This document shows positions 8,605 through 20,371 of a DNA stretch of 64,000 bases, piece after piece. The position numbers and the translations under genes were made by a program. The notes below the pieces were generated by a model. It did no database searches, was not told the DNA's origin, and worked only from the letters and a program-made list of their open reading frames with translations. Position 1 is the stretch's first letter. Every line of letters begins with the position of its first letter. The stretch lies in assembly GCF_900113185.1 (NCBI RefSeq), contig NZ_FOZD01000001.1, positions 2,294,001 through 2,358,000 of the forward strand, read 5' to 3'. This stretch comes from Agromyces sp. CF514. Lineage in GTDB: Bacteria > Actinomycetota > Actinomycetes > Actinomycetales > Microbacteriaceae.

Positions 8605-9063
8605 GTGACCGATTCCGTCGAGGTGCTCATCACCGCAGACCGTGTTCCCGCCTACGCCCATGCCGGCGATGCGGGTGCCGATCTCCACGCCGCAGAGGCG
8701 CTCGTGCTCCAGCCGGGCGAACGCGCGACGGTGGGCACCGGGGTCGCGATCGCGCTGCCCGACGGCCACGTCGGCTTCGTCGTCCCGCGTTCGGGGCTCG
8801 CCTTCAAGCACGGCATCACCATCGTGAACGCACCCGGAACGGTCGACGCGGGCTACCGCGGCGAGATCAAGGTCGCACTGTTGAACACCGACGCGAGCGA
8901 GCCGCACACGATCGAGGTCGGCGACCGCATCGCCCAGCTCGTCGTCATGCCGGTGAGCCGTGCGGAGTTCGTCGAAGTCGAGCGGCTCCCCGAGAGCCAG
9001 CGAGGCGAGGGGGGATTCGGCTCCACCGGATTCGGGGAGCACAAGTCAGGAGTGAACGCGTGA
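8605..9063 (+). CDS. dut: Deoxyuridine 5'-triphosphate nucleotidohydrolase (dUTPase)
   Basis: dUTPase hydrolyses dUTP to dUMP and pyrophosphate, keeping uracil out of DNA and supplying the dTMP precursor. The 152-residue protein shows the five motifs of the homotrimeric family: DAGADLHA (22-29), PRSGLA (61-66), GTVDAGYRGE with the catalytic Asp81, GDRIAQLV (107-114) and the phosphate-binding tail RGEGGFGSTG (133-142). The start is a GTG six bases after the -10 hexamer. The stop codon overlaps the start of the next gene, so dut, DUF3710 and DUF3159 are one transcription unit. Confidence 0.95.
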   Translation: MTDSVEVLITADRVPAYAHAGDAGADLHAAEALVLQPGERATVGTGVAIALPDGHVGFVVPRSGLAFKHGITIVNAPGTVDAGYRGEIKVALLNTDASEPHTIEVGDRIAQLVVMPVSRAEFVEVERLPESQRGEGGFGSTGFGEHKSGVNA

Positions 9064-9680
9064 GCGATATCGAGAACGTCGACGAGGTCCCCGTCGACCA
9101 CCCCAAGTCCGCACCAGACGACCGTGCGTCGGCGGGCCCGTTCGACGAGTCCGAGGCGAACCCGGTTCGCCCGTACGTCGATCTCGGCGGGTTGAAGGTC
9201 CTGCCACGCGAGGGCCTGCACGTTCGCCTCGAGGTCGAGGAGGGCACGAAGCGCGTCGTCGCGATCGGCCTCGACTACGCGAACTCGACCTTGCAGGTGC
9301 AGCCGTTCGCGGCGCCCCGCAACAGCGGCCTCTGGCACGAGATCCGGTCGCAGATCGCCGAGCAGATCGCTCGCCAGGGCGGCACGACCACCGTGCGCGA
9401 GGGCACGTTCGGCCCCGAGGTGCTGGCCCAGATCCCCGTGGCCGCGGCCGAGGGTCAGACGGGCCACCAGCGCCTGGCCCGGTTCATCGGCGTCGACGGC
9501 CCGCGCTGGTTCCTCCGCGGCGTCATCGCCGGCGAGGCCGCGGTCGATCCGGCCGCCGCGGCGAAGGTCGAAGACCTCTTCCGGTCGATCGTGGTCGTGC
9601 GCGGCTCCACGCCGATGCCGCCGCGCGACCTGATCCCGCTCCGCATGCCGAGCACCTCGGCCGGCGCTCCCACCGCGTGA
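9060..9680 (+). CDS. DUF3710 family protein
   Basis: The 206-residue protein has an acidic disordered N-terminus (about 35 residues) followed by a conserved domain with GGLKVLPREGLHVRLEVEE and GPRWFLRGVIAGEAA. This matches DUF3710, which follows dut in Actinobacteria. No catalytic motif, signal peptide or membrane segment is visible. The GTG start overlaps the dut stop by four bases, which indicates translational coupling. Confidence 0.87.
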   Translation: MSDIENVDEVPVDHPKSAPDDRASAGPFDESEANPVRPYVDLGGLKVLPREGLHVRLEVEEGTKRVVAIGLDYANSTLQVQPFAAPRNSGLWHEIRSQIAEQIARQGGTTTVREGTFGPEVLAQIPVAAAEGQTGHQRLARFIGVDGPRWFLRGVIAGEAAVDPAAAAKVEDLFRSIVVVRGSTPMPPRDLIPLRMPSTSAGAPTA

Positions 9681-10462
9681 CGATGGCAGATCCCGACGCG
9701 CGCAGGCCCGCCGACGAGGAGCGAGCGGATGCCGGGGCCGACCGGTCGAACTCGAATGAGTTCGCGCGGCAGATGGCCGAGGCCGCCGAGCGCAGCGGGC
9801 TCGGTGCTCTCGCACGCGACGAGCGGCTGAGCGGCGGCGACCTGCTGAAGGCGGTCGGCGGCGTCAGGGGTCTCCTCGAGGCGCTCCTGCCCGGACTCGT
9901 CTTCCTCGTGACCTACGCGGTGCTCACGAGCCTCGCCGGCTGGGCGACGCAGGACGCGCTGGTGCCGGCACTCGCGGCATCCGTCGGGCTCGCGGTCGTG
10001 TTCACGATCGCGCGGATCGTGACGAAGGGCCAGCCGACCCAGGCGATCGCCGGACTGATCGGCGTGCTCGCCTCCGCAGCCCTGTCACTCTGGTCCGGCG
10101 ATGCGCGCGACAACTACGTGCTGGGCTTCTTCACGAACGCCGCCTACGCGCTCGCCCTGCTCGTGTCCCTGCTCGTGCGCTGGCCCGCGATCGGCATCAT
10201 CGTCGGGTTCCTCATGGGCGACGGCACCGCCTGGCGTCAGGACCGTCGCAAGATGCGTGCCGCCCAGTTCCTCACGATCGTCTGGATCGGCCTGTTCGCG
10301 GCGCGCCTGATCGTGCAGGTCCCGCTGTACCTCGTCGACAACGTCGCAGCGCTCGGCGTCTCCAGGCTGCTCATGGGCGTGCCGCTCTATGCGCTCGTGC
10401 TCGTGTTCTCCTGGCTCGTGGTGCGGGCCGTCTATCCGTCATCCGCTCGCACTGCCGAGTGA
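9677..10462 (+). CDS. DUF3159 family integral membrane protein
   Basis: The protein has about 60 soluble N-terminal residues followed by at least five hydrophobic segments (for example LLPGLVFLVTYAVLTSLAG, LVPALAASVGLAVVFTIA, AALVSLLVRWP region, FLTIVWIGLFAARLIV and LYALVLVFSWLVVRAV). It belongs to DUF3159, whose role is unknown. The GTG start overlaps the DUF3710 stop by four bases; an ATG two codons later is an alternative. It is the last gene of the dut unit. Confidence 0.87.
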   Translation: MTMADPDARRPADEERADAGADRSNSNEFARQMAEAAERSGLGALARDERLSGGDLLKAVGGVRGLLEALLPGLVFLVTYAVLTSLAGWATQDALVPALAASVGLAVVFTIARIVTKGQPTQAIAGLIGVLASAALSLWSGDARDNYVLGFFTNAAYALALLVSLLVRWPAIGIIVGFLMGDGTAWRQDRRKMRAAQFLTIVWIGLFAARLIVQVPLYLVDNVAALGVSRLLMGVPLYALVLVFSWLVVRAVYPSSARTAE

Positions 10463-10467
10463 TACAG

Positions 10468-10487
10468 TTATCTCGACGTCAAGATAA
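10468..10487. promoter_or_regulatory. 20-bp palindrome upstream of aconitase, candidate operator
   Basis: TTATCT-C-GACGTC-A-AGATAA is symmetrical except for one base pair. It is AT-rich in an otherwise GC-rich region, lies 132 bases before the aconitase start and just after DUF3159. The form resembles operators of dimeric MarR- or TetR-type regulators. I cannot name the protein. Confidence 0.45.
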
Positions 10488-10618
10488 ATTCCGCGGTGAT
10501 GCGGAGCCTGTCGGGCACGGTGGCGCTTAGGTTACCCTTGCTGGAACAGCCCCATGTTCGACGGTGATGATGGAGTGTTGCGCGTGCTTCGCGCGGCATC
10601 CGTGAAGGAGAGGACATC

Positions 10619-13429
<2,811 letters not shown>

Positions 13430-13445
13430 GCCTCGCGACTCGAAA

Positions 13446-13492
13446 CGCCCGCTCCTCCGTCCGGATCCGATCCGGCCTCGGGGGAGCGGGCG
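13446..13492 (+). terminator. Terminator after acnA
   Basis: A 10-bp stem (13446-13455 with 13483-13492) encloses an inner 6-bp hairpin around 13461-13475. The remaining gap up to dxs (13493-13675) shows nothing I can assign. Confidence 0.6.
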
Positions 13493-13675
13493 TTCGGCGT
13501 TCGGCGGACTCGCCGCGGTCGGCCGACCTGCGCGCCAGGGGCCGGATCGAGCCCTTCGACCTGGGCTCGCGCAGCGAGCGACAGGCGCTGCGAGCGGTGT
13601 CCGGGCCGCCCGCGCGGCGCGCGGATCCACGTCCGCTCGACGCCATGGCGTCGGGGTGGGACATGGCCGACCGCG

Positions 13676-13681
13676 TAGAAT
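13676..13681 (+). promoter_or_regulatory. -10 element of dxs
   Basis: TAGAAT, 48 bases before the dxs ATG, matches the -10 consensus well. The leader contains the ribosome site GAAAGG. No thiamine-riboswitch-sized leader is present. Confidence 0.5.
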
Positions 13682-13728
13682 GGCGTGATGCTCCGGGCCT
13701 CCCGGTGCAGAATCGAAAGGTGGTCTCG

Positions 13729-15672
13729 ATGTCCCTTCTGGAGTCGATCAGAGGTCCCCGCGACCTCGACGCTCTCTCGAAGGAGCAGCTCGAGCAGCTG
13801 GCCGCCGAGATCCGCGAGTACCTGGTCCGCAACGTGGCGAAGACGGGCGGGCACCTCGGACCGAACCTCGGCGTCGTCGAGCTGACGATCGCGATGCACA
13901 AGGTCTTCGATTCGCCGCGAGACGCCATCGTCTTCGACACCGGGCACCAGTCGTACGTGCACAAACTCCTGACCGGGCGTCAGGACTTCTCGACGCTGCG
14001 ACAGCAGGGCGGCCTCGCCGGCTACCCGCAGCGGTCCGAGTCCGAGCATGACATCGTCGAGAGCTCGCATGCGTCGAGCTCGCTCTCGTGGGCCGACGGC
14101 ATCTCGCGAGCATTCTCCATGACCGGCCAGAACGACCGCTACGTCGTGGCGGTCGTCGGCGACGGAGCGCTCACGGGCGGCATGACGTGGGAGGCGCTCA
14201 ACAACATCAGCGACGACAACAACCGTCGCCTGATCATCGTCGTGAACGACAACGGCCGCTCCTACGCGCCGACGATCGGCGGCATGGCGCGCTTCCTCAA
14301 CGGCGTCCGCACCCGGCGCAGCTATCGCAACCTCTACCTCACGTCTCGGCGCGCCTTCGACCGCATGGGCGGCGCAGGCCGCGCGATCTACCGGGGCGTG
14401 CGCGGCGGGACGCACGGGTTCCTGGCCCGATTCTCGAACAATGAGGCGCTCTACTCGAACCTCGACATCAAGTACATCGGTCCGGTCCACGGCCACGACG
14501 TCGGCGCGATGATCGAGGCCTTCGAACAGGCCAAGAACTACGACGCACCGGTCATCGTGCACGCGATCACCGAGAAGGGCCGCGGCTACGAGCCCGCCCT
14601 GAAAGACGCCGCGGACCAGTTCCACGCCGTCGGCCAGATCGATCCCGAAACGGGCGAGTCCCTCGAGACCGGCGGCGCCGCGAGCTGGACGAGCGTCTTC
14701 GGCGACAAGCTGGTCGAGCTCGCCGCCGAGAACGATCGCATCGTCGGCATCACCGCCGCGATGCTCCGTCCCACGGGCCTCCACAAGATGGCCGAGCGCT
14801 TCCCCGACCGCGTGATCGACGTCGGCATCGCCGAGCAGCACGCGGCGACGTCCGCTGCCGGTCTCGCCTACGGCGGCATGCATCCGGTCGTCGCGATCTA
14901 TGCGACCTTCGTGAACCGGGCCTTCGACCAGGTGCTCATGGATGTCGCGCTGCACAAGGCCGGCGTCACGTTCGTGCTCGACCGTGCCGGCGTGACCGGG
15001 CCGGACGGGCCGAGCCACCACGGGGTCTGGGATCTCGCGATCCTGCAGGTCGTGCCCGGCATCCGACTCGCAGCTCCGCGCGACTCCGCGCGGCTCGAGG
15101 AGGAGCTCGCCGAGGCCGTCGCGGTCGACGACGGTCCGACCGTGATCCGGTTCCCGAAGGGCAGTGTCGGCGCATTCTTCGACGCGGTGCGCCGCACCGA
15201 AGACGGGGTCGACGTGCTGCGGGAGGCTCCCACGAAGGACGTGCTCATCGTGACCGTCGGGCCGATGGCGGGCACCGGGCTCGAGGTCGCCGAGCGGCTC
15301 GCTGCGCAGGGCATCGGCGCCACGGTCGTGGACCCCCGCTGGGTGGTGCCCGTTCCCGGCAGCATCGTGAACATGGCGGCCGAGCATCGTCTCGTGGTCT
15401 GCATCGAGGACGGCATCCGCGTGGGCGGAATCGGCACCCGCATCCGGCAGGACCTGCGCGAAGCGGGCGTCGACACGGCAGTCACTGAGATCGGCCTGCC
15501 CGACGAGTTCCTCGACCACGCCTCGCGCGCGCAGATCCTCGAGCGCACCCGGCTGACCCCGCAGCACATCGCGCAAGACGTCATGGGCATGGTGCTCGGC
15601 TCGAAGCTGCCGCACGCCCGCGCCGTCTCGAGTGACACGGGTTCCACGGCCATCATCGCCGGCGACCGCTGA
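13729..15672 (+). CDS. dxs: 1-deoxy-D-xylulose-5-phosphate synthase
   Basis: DXS condenses pyruvate and glyceraldehyde 3-phosphate to DXP, the first step of the MEP isoprenoid pathway, using thiamine diphosphate and Mg2+. The 647-residue protein has His73 in the TGHQ motif, the cofactor-binding GDG motif at 144-146 leading to NDN, and the catalytic Glu369 in GIAEQHAA. The pyrimidine-binding and C-terminal transketolase domains are complete. The ATG at 13729 gives the usual family length. Other MEP genes are not in the window. Convergent with the fadB-like gene across a shared terminator. Confidence 0.96.
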   Translation: MSLLESIRGPRDLDALSKEQLEQLAAEIREYLVRNVAKTGGHLGPNLGVVELTIAMHKVFDSPRDAIVFDTGHQSYVHKLLTGRQDFSTLRQQGGLAGYPQRSESEHDIVESSHASSSLSWADGISRAFSMTGQNDRYVVAVVGDGALTGGMTWEALNNISDDNNRRLIIVVNDNGRSYAPTIGGMARFLNGVRTRRSYRNLYLTSRRAFDRMGGAGRAIYRGVRGGTHGFLARFSNNEALYSNLDIKYIGPVHGHDVGAMIEAFEQAKNYDAPVIVHAITEKGRGYEPALKDAADQFHAVGQIDPETGESLETGGAASWTSVFGDKLVELAAENDRIVGITAAMLRPTGLHKMAERFPDRVIDVGIAEQHAATSAAGLAYGGMHPVVAIYATFVNRAFDQVLMDVALHKAGVTFVLDRAGVTGPDGPSHHGVWDLAILQVVPGIRLAAPRDSARLEEELAEAVAVDDGPTVIRFPKGSVGAFFDAVRRTEDGVDVLREAPTKDVLIVTVGPMAGTGLEVAERLAAQGIGATVVDPRWVVPVPGSIVNMAAEHRLVVCIEDGIRVGGIGTRIRQDLREAGVDTAVTEIGLPDEFLDHASRAQILERTRLTPQHIAQDVMGMVLGSKLPHARAVSSDTGSTAIIAGDR

Positions 15673-15700
15673 CGCGACCTGCTCGTCCGAGCGAACGCGA

Positions 15701-15733
15701 GAGGGCCGGATCCGCAGTGCGGATCCGGCCCTC
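15701..15733. terminator. Bidirectional terminator between dxs and the fadB-like gene
   Basis: A perfect 15-bp stem (15701-15715 with 15719-15733) with a three-base loop lies between two convergent genes, 28 bases after dxs and 18 bases after the minus-strand gene. Confidence 0.8.
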
Positions 15734-15751
15734 TGTTCGTCGTGCCGTCGG

Positions 15752-17893
15752 CTACGCCTCGACGCCCCGGATCGGCGGGTTGTGGAAGGTGCCGCCGAAC
15801 ACGCGCTCCGACGCGCCCACGCGGTCGAGGTACGGCGTGACGCCGCCCATCTGGAACGGGAAACCGGCGCCGAGGATCATGCACAGGTCGATGTCCTCAG
15901 GGGCGGCCACCACGGCGTCGTCGAGCATGAGCTTGACCTCGCGGGCGAGTCCGTCTTCGAGCGCGACGAGGATCTCCTCGGCCGTGCGGGGATTCTTGCC
16001 GCCGGCGACGAGCTTCAGCGCACCCTTGTCGAAGCCCTTGACCTTGCCCTTGTCGTCCTTCTCGAGCAGCGTGCCGTACTCGGCGAGCCGGTGCAGGTTC
16101 TCGCTGCGGTAGAAGCGGTCGGGGAAGGCGGCGTGGTGGGTGTCGAGCACGTGCGCGCCGACCTTCAGCCCGACGAGGTCGAGCAGCGCCGAGGGAGCCA
16201 TCGGCAGGCCGAGCGGCGCGATCGCCCGGTCGACGGTCTCGAACGAGGTGCCCTCGTCGACGGCCTTCATCGCCTCGCCCAGGAGGACGGCGAGGAGGCG
16301 GTTGACGACGAACCCAGGGGTGTCGGCCGTGATGACGGCGTTCTTCTTCAGGTTCTTCGCGGTGACCATCGCGGTCGACAGCGTCGACTCGTCGGTGTGC
16401 GAGGTCTTCACGACCTCGATCAGCGGCATGAGGGCGACGGGCGTGAAGAAGTGGAAGCCCACGAGCCGTTCGGGGTGGGCGAGCTTCGAACCGATCTGCT
16501 CGACCGACAGCGAGGAGGTGTTCGTCGCGAGCACGGCCTCGGGGGATATGAACTGCTCGACCTCGGCGAAGACGTTCTGCTTGATCTCGAGCTCTTCGAA
16601 GACGGCCTCGATGACCCAGTCGCAGTCGGCGAAGTCGGCCTTGTCGGTCGTACCGGTCACCAGCGCCTTGAGGCGGTTCGCCTCGTCGGGCGAGATGCGG
16701 CCCTTGCCGAGCAGGGCGTCGATCTCGCCGGCGATGTAGGCGACGCCCTTGTCGACGCGCGCCTGGTCGATGTCGGTGATCACGACGGGCACCTGCAGGC
16801 GGCGCACGAACAGCAGCGCGAGCTGGCTGGCCATGTACCCCGCGCCGAGCACGCCGACCTTGGTGACCTTCTTCGCGAGGGCCTTGTCGGGAGCCCCGGC
16901 GGGCCGCTTGGTGCGCTTCTGCACGAGGTTGAACGAGTAGATCGACGCCTGCAGCTGGTCGCCGGCGATGAGCTCGGCGAGCACCTCGTCTTCGCGCTGG
17001 AAGCCCTCGGCGCGCGTACCGCTCTTGGCCGCCTTCATGAGGTCGAGTGCCGCGTACGGCGCCTGGGGCACCGTGCCGATGCGCTTCGCGAGCGTGTCGC
17101 GGGCGATCTTGATGGCGATGTCCCACTTGGCGAGCCGTTCGAGCTTGCCCGGCTCGTTGGGACGCTTGACCTTGACGGTGCCGTTGATCACGCCGTCGGC
17201 CCACTTGAGCGAGTCCTCGAGGTAGTTCACCGACGGGAAGATCGCATCGGCGAGGCCGAGGTCGAAGGCGTCCTTCGCCTTGAGCGTGCGGTTCTGCTTC
17301 AACGGGTTCTCGATGACGACCTTGAGAGCGTTCTCGATGCCGATGAGGTTCGGCAGGATCGTCGCGCCGCCCCATCCGGGGATGAGGCCGAGGAACACCT
17401 CGGGCAGCGCGAGCGCGGGTGCGGACGCGTCGACGGTGCGGTAGTCGGCGTGCAGGCCGATCTCGAGCCCGCCGCCGAGCGCGAGTCCGTTCGTGAAGGC
17501 GAACGACGGCACCCCGACCTCGCCGAGCTTGGCGAGCGCGTAGTGTCCGAGCTGCACGAACTTCTTCGCGGTCGCCTTGTCGGGGATCTCGGCGACCTTC
17601 GAGAGGTCGGCGCCCGCGGCGAGGATGAACGGCTTGCCCGTGACGGCGACCGCGTCGATCTCGCCCGCGGCGGCGCGCGCCTTGAGCGCGTCGAGCGTCG
17701 CCGCGTACTCGAGGAGGGTCGCCGCGCCGAGCGTGTTCGGCCGGGTGTGGTCGCGTCCGTTGTCGAGGGTCAGGAGCGCGAGCGTCTTGCCAGAGGCGAG
17801 TCGGATGTCGCGCACGTAGGAGTGCGTGACGACCTCGTCGTCTCCGGCGAGGGCCACGAGCGAGTCGAAGTCGATGGTCGAGTAGTCGGTCAT
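15752..17893 (-). CDS. fadB: Fatty-acid oxidation multienzyme protein: enoyl-CoA hydratase and 3-hydroxyacyl-CoA dehydrogenase
   Basis: The 713-residue protein joins an N-terminal crotonase domain (about residues 1-220, oxyanion-hole segments AAGADLSKV and NGLALGGGLEIGLHADYR) to a Rossmann NAD-binding dehydrogenase domain starting at VGVLGAGYMAS and a C-terminal dimerisation domain. It would hydrate 2-enoyl-CoA and oxidise the 3-hydroxyacyl-CoA in beta-oxidation. The third glycine of the usual GxGxxG is Ala, which this subfamily tolerates. The ATG overlaps the stop codon of the upstream thiolase by four bases, so the two are translated as a coupled pair. Confidence 0.92.
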   Translation of the reverse strand: MTDYSTIDFDSLVALAGDDEVVTHSYVRDIRLASGKTLALLTLDNGRDHTRPNTLGAATLLEYAATLDALKARAAAGEIDAVAVTGKPFILAAGADLSKVAEIPDKATAKKFVQLGHYALAKLGEVGVPSFAFTNGLALGGGLEIGLHADYRTVDASAPALALPEVFLGLIPGWGGATILPNLIGIENALKVVIENPLKQNRTLKAKDAFDLGLADAIFPSVNYLEDSLKWADGVINGTVKVKRPNEPGKLERLAKWDIAIKIARDTLAKRIGTVPQAPYAALDLMKAAKSGTRAEGFQREDEVLAELIAGDQLQASIYSFNLVQKRTKRPAGAPDKALAKKVTKVGVLGAGYMASQLALLFVRRLQVPVVITDIDQARVDKGVAYIAGEIDALLGKGRISPDEANRLKALVTGTTDKADFADCDWVIEAVFEELEIKQNVFAEVEQFISPEAVLATNTSSLSVEQIGSKLAHPERLVGFHFFTPVALMPLIEVVKTSHTDESTLSTAMVTAKNLKKNAVITADTPGFVVNRLLAVLLGEAMKAVDEGTSFETVDRAIAPLGLPMAPSALLDLVGLKVGAHVLDTHHAAFPDRFYRSENLHRLAEYGTLLEKDDKGKVKGFDKGALKLVAGGKNPRTAEEILVALEDGLAREVKLMLDDAVVAAPEDIDLCMILGAGFPFQMGGVTPYLDRVGASERVFGGTFHNPPIRGVEA

Positions 17894-19098
17894 GCGCGCT
17901 TCTTCGCCTTCTTGTCGAAGTTCGGGTTCTCCCAGATCATGGTGCCGCCCTGTCCGAGGCCGACGCACATGCTGGTGATGCCGTACCGGAGCTCGGGGCG
18001 CTCGGCGAACTGGCTCGCGAGCTGGTTCATGAGGCGGACACCGGATGACGCGAGCGGGTGTCCGACGGCGATGGCGCCGCCCCACGGGTTGACGCGGGGG
18101 TCCTCGTCGTCGATGCCGTAGTGGTCCATGAACGAGAGCACCTGCACGGCGAAGGCCTCGTTCATCTCGAAGAGGTCGATGTCGTCGATGGTCAGGCCCG
18201 CCTTCCGGAGCGCCTTCTCGGTGGCCGGGATCGGGCCGATGCCCATGATCTCGGGGTCGACGCCGGCGAACGCGTAGCTGACGAGCTTCATCTTGGGCGC
18301 CAGGCCGAGTTCCTTCGCGGTGTCGCCCGAGGCGAGCAGCGCAGCGGTCGCGCCGTCGTTCAGGCCCGACGCGTTGCCCGCGGTGACGCGGCCGTGGGGG
18401 CGGAACGGGGTCTTCAGGCCCGCGAGTCCCTCGAGGGTCGTCTCAGGACGCATGACCTCGTCGTGCGTGGCGAGCCCCCAGCCCTGTTCGGTGCGGATCG
18501 CGACCGGCACCAGGTCCTGCTGGATCTTGCCCGCCGCGTAGGCGGCGGCGGTCTTCTGCTGGCTGGCGAGGGCGAAGCGGTCGCTGCGCTCCTTGGTCAG
18601 CTGCGGGAAGCGGTCGTGGATCCGCTCGGCGGTCGCGCCCATGACGAGTGCGTCCTCGCCGACGAGGCGCTCGCTCAGGAAGCGGGGGTTGGGGTCGACG
18701 CCCGACCCCATCGGGTGGTGGCCCATGTGCTCGACGCCACCGGCGATGGCGAGGTCGTACATGCCGAATCCGATCGAACCCGAGACCATCGCGGCGGCGG
18801 TCATCGCGCCGGCGCACATGCGGTCGATCGAGAATCCGGGAACGGTCTTGGGCAGGCCCGCGAGGATCGCGGCCGTGCGCCCGAGGGTCAGGCCCTGGTC
18901 GCCGGTCTGCGTCGTCGCGGCGATGGCCACGTCGTCGATGCGATCCTTCGGGACGTTCGGGTTGCGCTCGAGTAGTCCGACGATCGCCTTCACGACGAGG
19001 TCATCGGCCCGAGTGTTCCAATACATGCCCTTTTCACCGGCTTTGCCGAACGGAGTCCGGACTCCGTCGACGAAGACGACATCAGCTTGATGTGCCAC
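17890..19098 (-). CDS. fadA: Acetyl-CoA C-acyltransferase (thiolase)
   Basis: Thiolase cleaves 3-ketoacyl-CoA with CoA in the last step of beta-oxidation. About 402 residues, with the acyl-accepting Cys95 in DRMCAGA, the NEAFAVQ motif, the His of GGAIAVGHPLASSG and the second catalytic Cys in MCVGLGQGG. The start is placed at the second of two nearby GTG codons because it follows AAAGTGAG and yields the family-like N-terminus AHQADVVFVDGVRTPFG; the first GTG (19110) adds four residues. It is the first gene of a two-gene operon with fadB. Confidence 0.93.
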   Translation of the reverse strand: MAHQADVVFVDGVRTPFGKAGEKGMYWNTRADDLVVKAIVGLLERNPNVPKDRIDDVAIAATTQTGDQGLTLGRTAAILAGLPKTVPGFSIDRMCAGAMTAAAMVSGSIGFGMYDLAIAGGVEHMGHHPMGSGVDPNPRFLSERLVGEDALVMGATAERIHDRFPQLTKERSDRFALASQQKTAAAYAAGKIQQDLVPVAIRTEQGWGLATHDEVMRPETTLEGLAGLKTPFRPHGRVTAGNASGLNDGATAALLASGDTAKELGLAPKMKLVSYAFAGVDPEIMGIGPIPATEKALRKAGLTIDDIDLFEMNEAFAVQVLSFMDHYGIDDEDPRVNPWGGAIAVGHPLASSGVRLMNQLASQFAERPELRYGITSMCVGLGQGGTMIWENPNFDKKAKKRA

Positions 19099-19130
19099 GC
19101 TGCAGCTCACTTTCGATCTGGATTACGTCG

Positions 19131-19136
19131 ATCCTA
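19131..19136 (-). promoter_or_regulatory. -10 element of the fadA-fadB operon
   Basis: TAGGAT on the minus strand, 32 bases before the chosen GTG, would give a leader of about 26 bases with the ribosome site inside it. Confidence 0.45.
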
Positions 19137-19174
19137 CGAAGCGGCTCCGCGACGCCTGCATCGCTTGACGGTTC

Positions 19175-20371
19175 CTACGAAGCGGGCTTCTCGGCGTCGT
19201 GAACGGCTTGTGATGCCTCGACAAAAGCGAGGGCGATCTTATGTGCTGTTGCTGCAACCTGCCAGGGCCGTGCGCCGAGCTCGGCGAGGGCGTCGCCGAT
19301 GGCGTCGGCATCGGTCGACGCGGGCGGGGTCCAGGCGACGCGGCGCAGGTGATCGGGCGTGAGGAGGTTCTCGACCGGCATCTGCATGGATTCGGCGATC
19401 TCCGTCACGGCGGCCTTCGCGAGTCGGAGTCGGGCGTCGGCCTCGGGGTTGCGCATCGCCCAGGCACGCGGCGGAGGGGGTGCATCGGCGGGCACCCGGG
19501 TCGCGGGCAGGTCCTCGCTCGCGAGTCCGCGCTCGACGGCGCCCCACCAGCGCTCCAGCTCGGTGCGGCTCGCACGGCCGTTGAACGCTCGGAGGTCGGC
19601 GAGCGCCTTGCGCGTGCGCGGGAGCTCCTTGGTCACGGCGAGGATCGAGGCATCGGGGATGAGGCGGCCGGGCGCGACATCCGACTCGGAGGCGAACGCG
19701 TCGCGGGCGAGCCAGAGTTCGCGGGCCACCGCGAGGTTGCGGGGCGATCGCACGGCATGGATCCCGGAGAGACGGCGCCACGGCTCGGCGCTGGCCGGCT
19801 TCGGCTCGCGCGTGCGCACGGCCTCGAACTCCTCTGCGGCGAGCTCGGACTTGCCGGCATCGGCGAGCCGCTGCACCAGGCCGTCGCGCACGTCGACCAA
19901 CAGGTCGACGTCGAGGGCCGCGTACGTCAGCCACGACTGCGGCAGCGGGCGGGTCGACCAGTCGGCGGCGGAGTGCTCCTTCGCGAGGTGCACGCCCAGC
20001 AGGTCCTCGACGACCGCGGCGAGGCCCACCCGGGGCATGCCGAGGAGGCGCGCCGCGAGTTCGGTGTCGAAGATCAGCGAGGGGTCGAGCCCCACCTCGC
20101 GCAGGCAGGCGAGGTCTTGACTGGCCGCGTGCAGCACCCACTCGGCGTCGACGATGGCCGACTGCAGCGACGAGAAGTCGGGGATCTGCGGCGGATCGAA
20201 GAGGAAGGTGCCCGAGCCGCGACGGTGCATCTGGATGAGGTAGGCGCGTTGCGAGTACTTGAAGCCGCTCGCGCGTTCGGCGTCGACGGCGACGGGCCCT
20301 TCGCCGTCGAGGAGACGACGAACCGCCTCGTCGAACTCGGCGGGTGTCTCGATCACCCGCAATTCATCCAC
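19175..20371 (-). CDS. rnd: HRDC domain-containing ribonuclease D-like 3'-5' exonuclease
   Basis: This 398-residue protein has an N-terminal DEDD exonuclease domain with Asp30 and Glu32 in VAVDAERASG, a second acidic site in HAASQDL, and YAALDVDLL as the third motif. An HRDC nucleic-acid-binding domain follows (about 215-295), then a C-terminal helical region found in actinobacterial homologues. RNase D trims stable RNA 3' ends; the exact substrate here is not shown by sequence. The start overlaps the end of the upstream DUF3000 gene by eight bases, so the two are co-transcribed. Confidence 0.88.
   Translation of the reverse strand: MDELRVIETPAEFDEAVRRLLDGEGPVAVDAERASGFKYSQRAYLIQMHRRGSGTFLFDPPQIPDFSSLQSAIVDAEWVLHAASQDLACLREVGLDPSLIFDTELAARLLGMPRVGLAAVVEDLLGVHLAKEHSAADWSTRPLPQSWLTYAALDVDLLVDVRDGLVQRLADAGKSELAAEEFEAVRTREPKPASAEPWRRLSGIHAVRSPRNLAVARELWLARDAFASESDVAPGRLIPDASILAVTKELPRTRKALADLRAFNGRASRTELERWWGAVERGLASEDLPATRVPADAPPPPRAWAMRNPEADARLRLAKAAVTEIAESMQMPVENLLTPDHLRRVAWTPPASTDADAIGDALAELGARPWQVAATAHKIALAFVEASQAVHDAEKPAS

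Noticed and set aside
13493..13728. Possible thiamine (TPP) riboswitch before dxs
   Set aside because: The leader after TAGAAT is about 40 bases, too short for a TPP aptamer, and its conserved core is not visible.
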